From Chordibacter sp038110535 (GTDB lineage Bacteria > Verrucomicrobiota > Verrucomicrobiia > Opitutales > Seribacteraceae), in the NCBI GenBank assembly GCA_038110535.1, contig JAYNJW010000071.1, forward strand, positions 1-6,496: 6,496 nt of DNA. The letters run 5' to 3'. Shown one piece after another: positions 5,944 to 6,496 of the stretch (its first letter is position 1; each line of letters begins with the position of its first letter). A program made the translations under genes and the position numbers. The notes beneath the pieces are model-generated. The model made no database searches and was not told the origin of the DNA. It saw nothing but the letters and a program-made list of their open reading frames with translations.

Positions 5944-6496
5944 CTATAATTTCTCAACGAAGAATCTTTGGTAATCAATCTTCATATCCCGGTTGCCATG
6001 CAATTGAATCCCAATGGGTCCTTTGGTAATTGCCCGGGGGGATTGGTAATCCAAAATTTCATTACCAGCCAGATTTACACGGTATCTCGGCCCCTCACAG
6101 ATAATGGTCATTTGATTCCAGTCTTTGCTGCTGAGCAACTTATCTACACCCTTTGCGCGCTTGGGGTATCCCAATCCCGGAATGTAGGGGGAACCGGTCA
6201 TATCTCTTTTGAGTGACCCAGAAATACCAATTTGAATTTGATCATTATTCCGAAGCTCGATTCCCGAGTCTATGTTTCCTTCAATAAACCGAAATTCGAA
6301 GCTACAACGGAAGTCGGTGAAAACTTCCTTGGTTTTAAGAACAGAGTGTTTTCGGTTGGGGCTACTTCTTAACTGCAGGACACCATCTTCAACTCCATAC
6401 CAATTATACTTGTCATTTCCTTTGGGAACTATGAATTTTGATAAATCATTATTCTGCAATAAGTTAATTCCTTTTGCTCCATGCGAAAACAATGCT
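5944..6496 (-). CDS. DUF1080 (3-keto-disaccharide hydrolase) domain protein, N-terminus beyond window edge
   Basis: The frame is open from the right edge to a TAG at 5944-5946, giving about 183 visible residues; the true start and probably a signal peptide lie outside. The first possible internal start is a TTG at 6490-6492, but the frame continues upstream (an Ala codon precedes it), so I treat the gene as partial. The visible part matches the DUF1080 beta-sandwich (concanavalin-like) domain: the WYGVEDGVLQL strand near the start, the FRCSFEFRF strand, the NIDSGIELRN segment typical of the family, DWNQMTIICEGPRYRVNLAGNE, and the closing GPIGIQLHGNRDMKIDYQRFFVEKL-type end. Characterised members hydrolyse 3-keto glycosides, and many are exported in Planctomycetota, Verrucomicrobiota and Bacteroidota. 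Its partner could be a sugar 3-dehydrogenase such as the Gfo/Idh/MocA protein two genes downstream, though the M20 gene lies between them. No terminator is evident after its stop. Confidence 0.88.
   Translation of the reverse strand, partial: ALFSHGAKGINLLQNNDLSKFIVPKGNDKYNWYGVEDGVLQLRSSPNRKHSVLKTKEVFTDFRCSFEFRFIEGNIDSGIELRNNDQIQIGISGSLKRDMTGSPYIPGLGYPKRAKGVDKLLSSKDWNQMTIICEGPRYRVNLAGNEILDYQSPRAITKGPIGIQLHGNRDMKIDYQRFFVEKL

Noticed and set aside
6490..6492. TTG as the real start of the DUF1080 gene
   Set aside because: The frame stays open to the window edge, the domain would lack its signal peptide, and there is no room to see a ribosome-binding site; a start outside the window is more likely.

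Overview
The window looks like a piece of a bacterial chromosome from the Planctomycetota-Verrucomicrobiota-Chlamydiota (PVC) superphylum, most likely a Verrucomicrobiota or Planctomycetota heterotroph. The reasons are a PSCyt1/DUF1549 haem-binding secreted protein, a Tat-exported Gfo/Idh/MocA oxidoreductase and a DUF1080 (3-keto-disaccharide hydrolase) protein lying close together. All three families are strongly expanded in these phyla. Base composition is moderate and AT-leaning between genes. No rRNA, tRNA, CRISPR array, transposase or integrase is visible.

Layout from left to right. (1) 1-1425, minus strand: the N-terminal 475 residues of a PSCyt1-DUF1549 protein with signal peptide; the rest lies beyond base 1. 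(2) 1426-1562: a divergent intergenic region with a long inverted repeat. (3) 1563-2876, plus strand: an apparently intact 437-residue DNA (cytosine-5) methyltransferase with a Cys4 zinc-ribbon-like insert, and no restriction endonuclease in view. (4) 2877-3162: the convergent gap, holding a strong intrinsic terminator for minus-strand transcripts, a second hairpin and a doubtful small ORF. (5) 3163-4575, minus strand: a Tat-signal Gfo/Idh/MocA oxidoreductase. (6) 4576-4723: an intergenic region with a candidate terminator and a weak candidate promoter. (7) 4724-5860, minus strand: an M20 metallohydrolase, ArgE-like. (8) 5861-5943: a short gap containing an imperfect direct repeat and a palindrome. 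(9) 5944-6496, minus strand: the C-terminal part of a DUF1080 protein whose start lies beyond the right edge.

The minus-strand genes other than the M20 enzyme fit an extracytoplasmic carbohydrate-processing theme. Gfo/Idh/MocA enzymes oxidise sugars or 3-keto glycosides, DUF1080 proteins can hydrolyse 3-keto glycosides, and DUF1549 proteins accompany such genes in PVC genomes. The M20 enzyme is probably a housekeeping deacetylase or peptidase. The methyltransferase is the outlier: it is the only plus-strand gene, starts with TTG, has a clear purine-rich ribosome-binding region that its neighbours lack, and interrupts the otherwise co-oriented run. It may be an acquired solitary methyltransferase. 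I found no convincing evidence of a wholly new multi-gene system. The points most worth a second look are the methyltransferase with its structured divergent promoter region, and the repeat around the start of the M20 gene.
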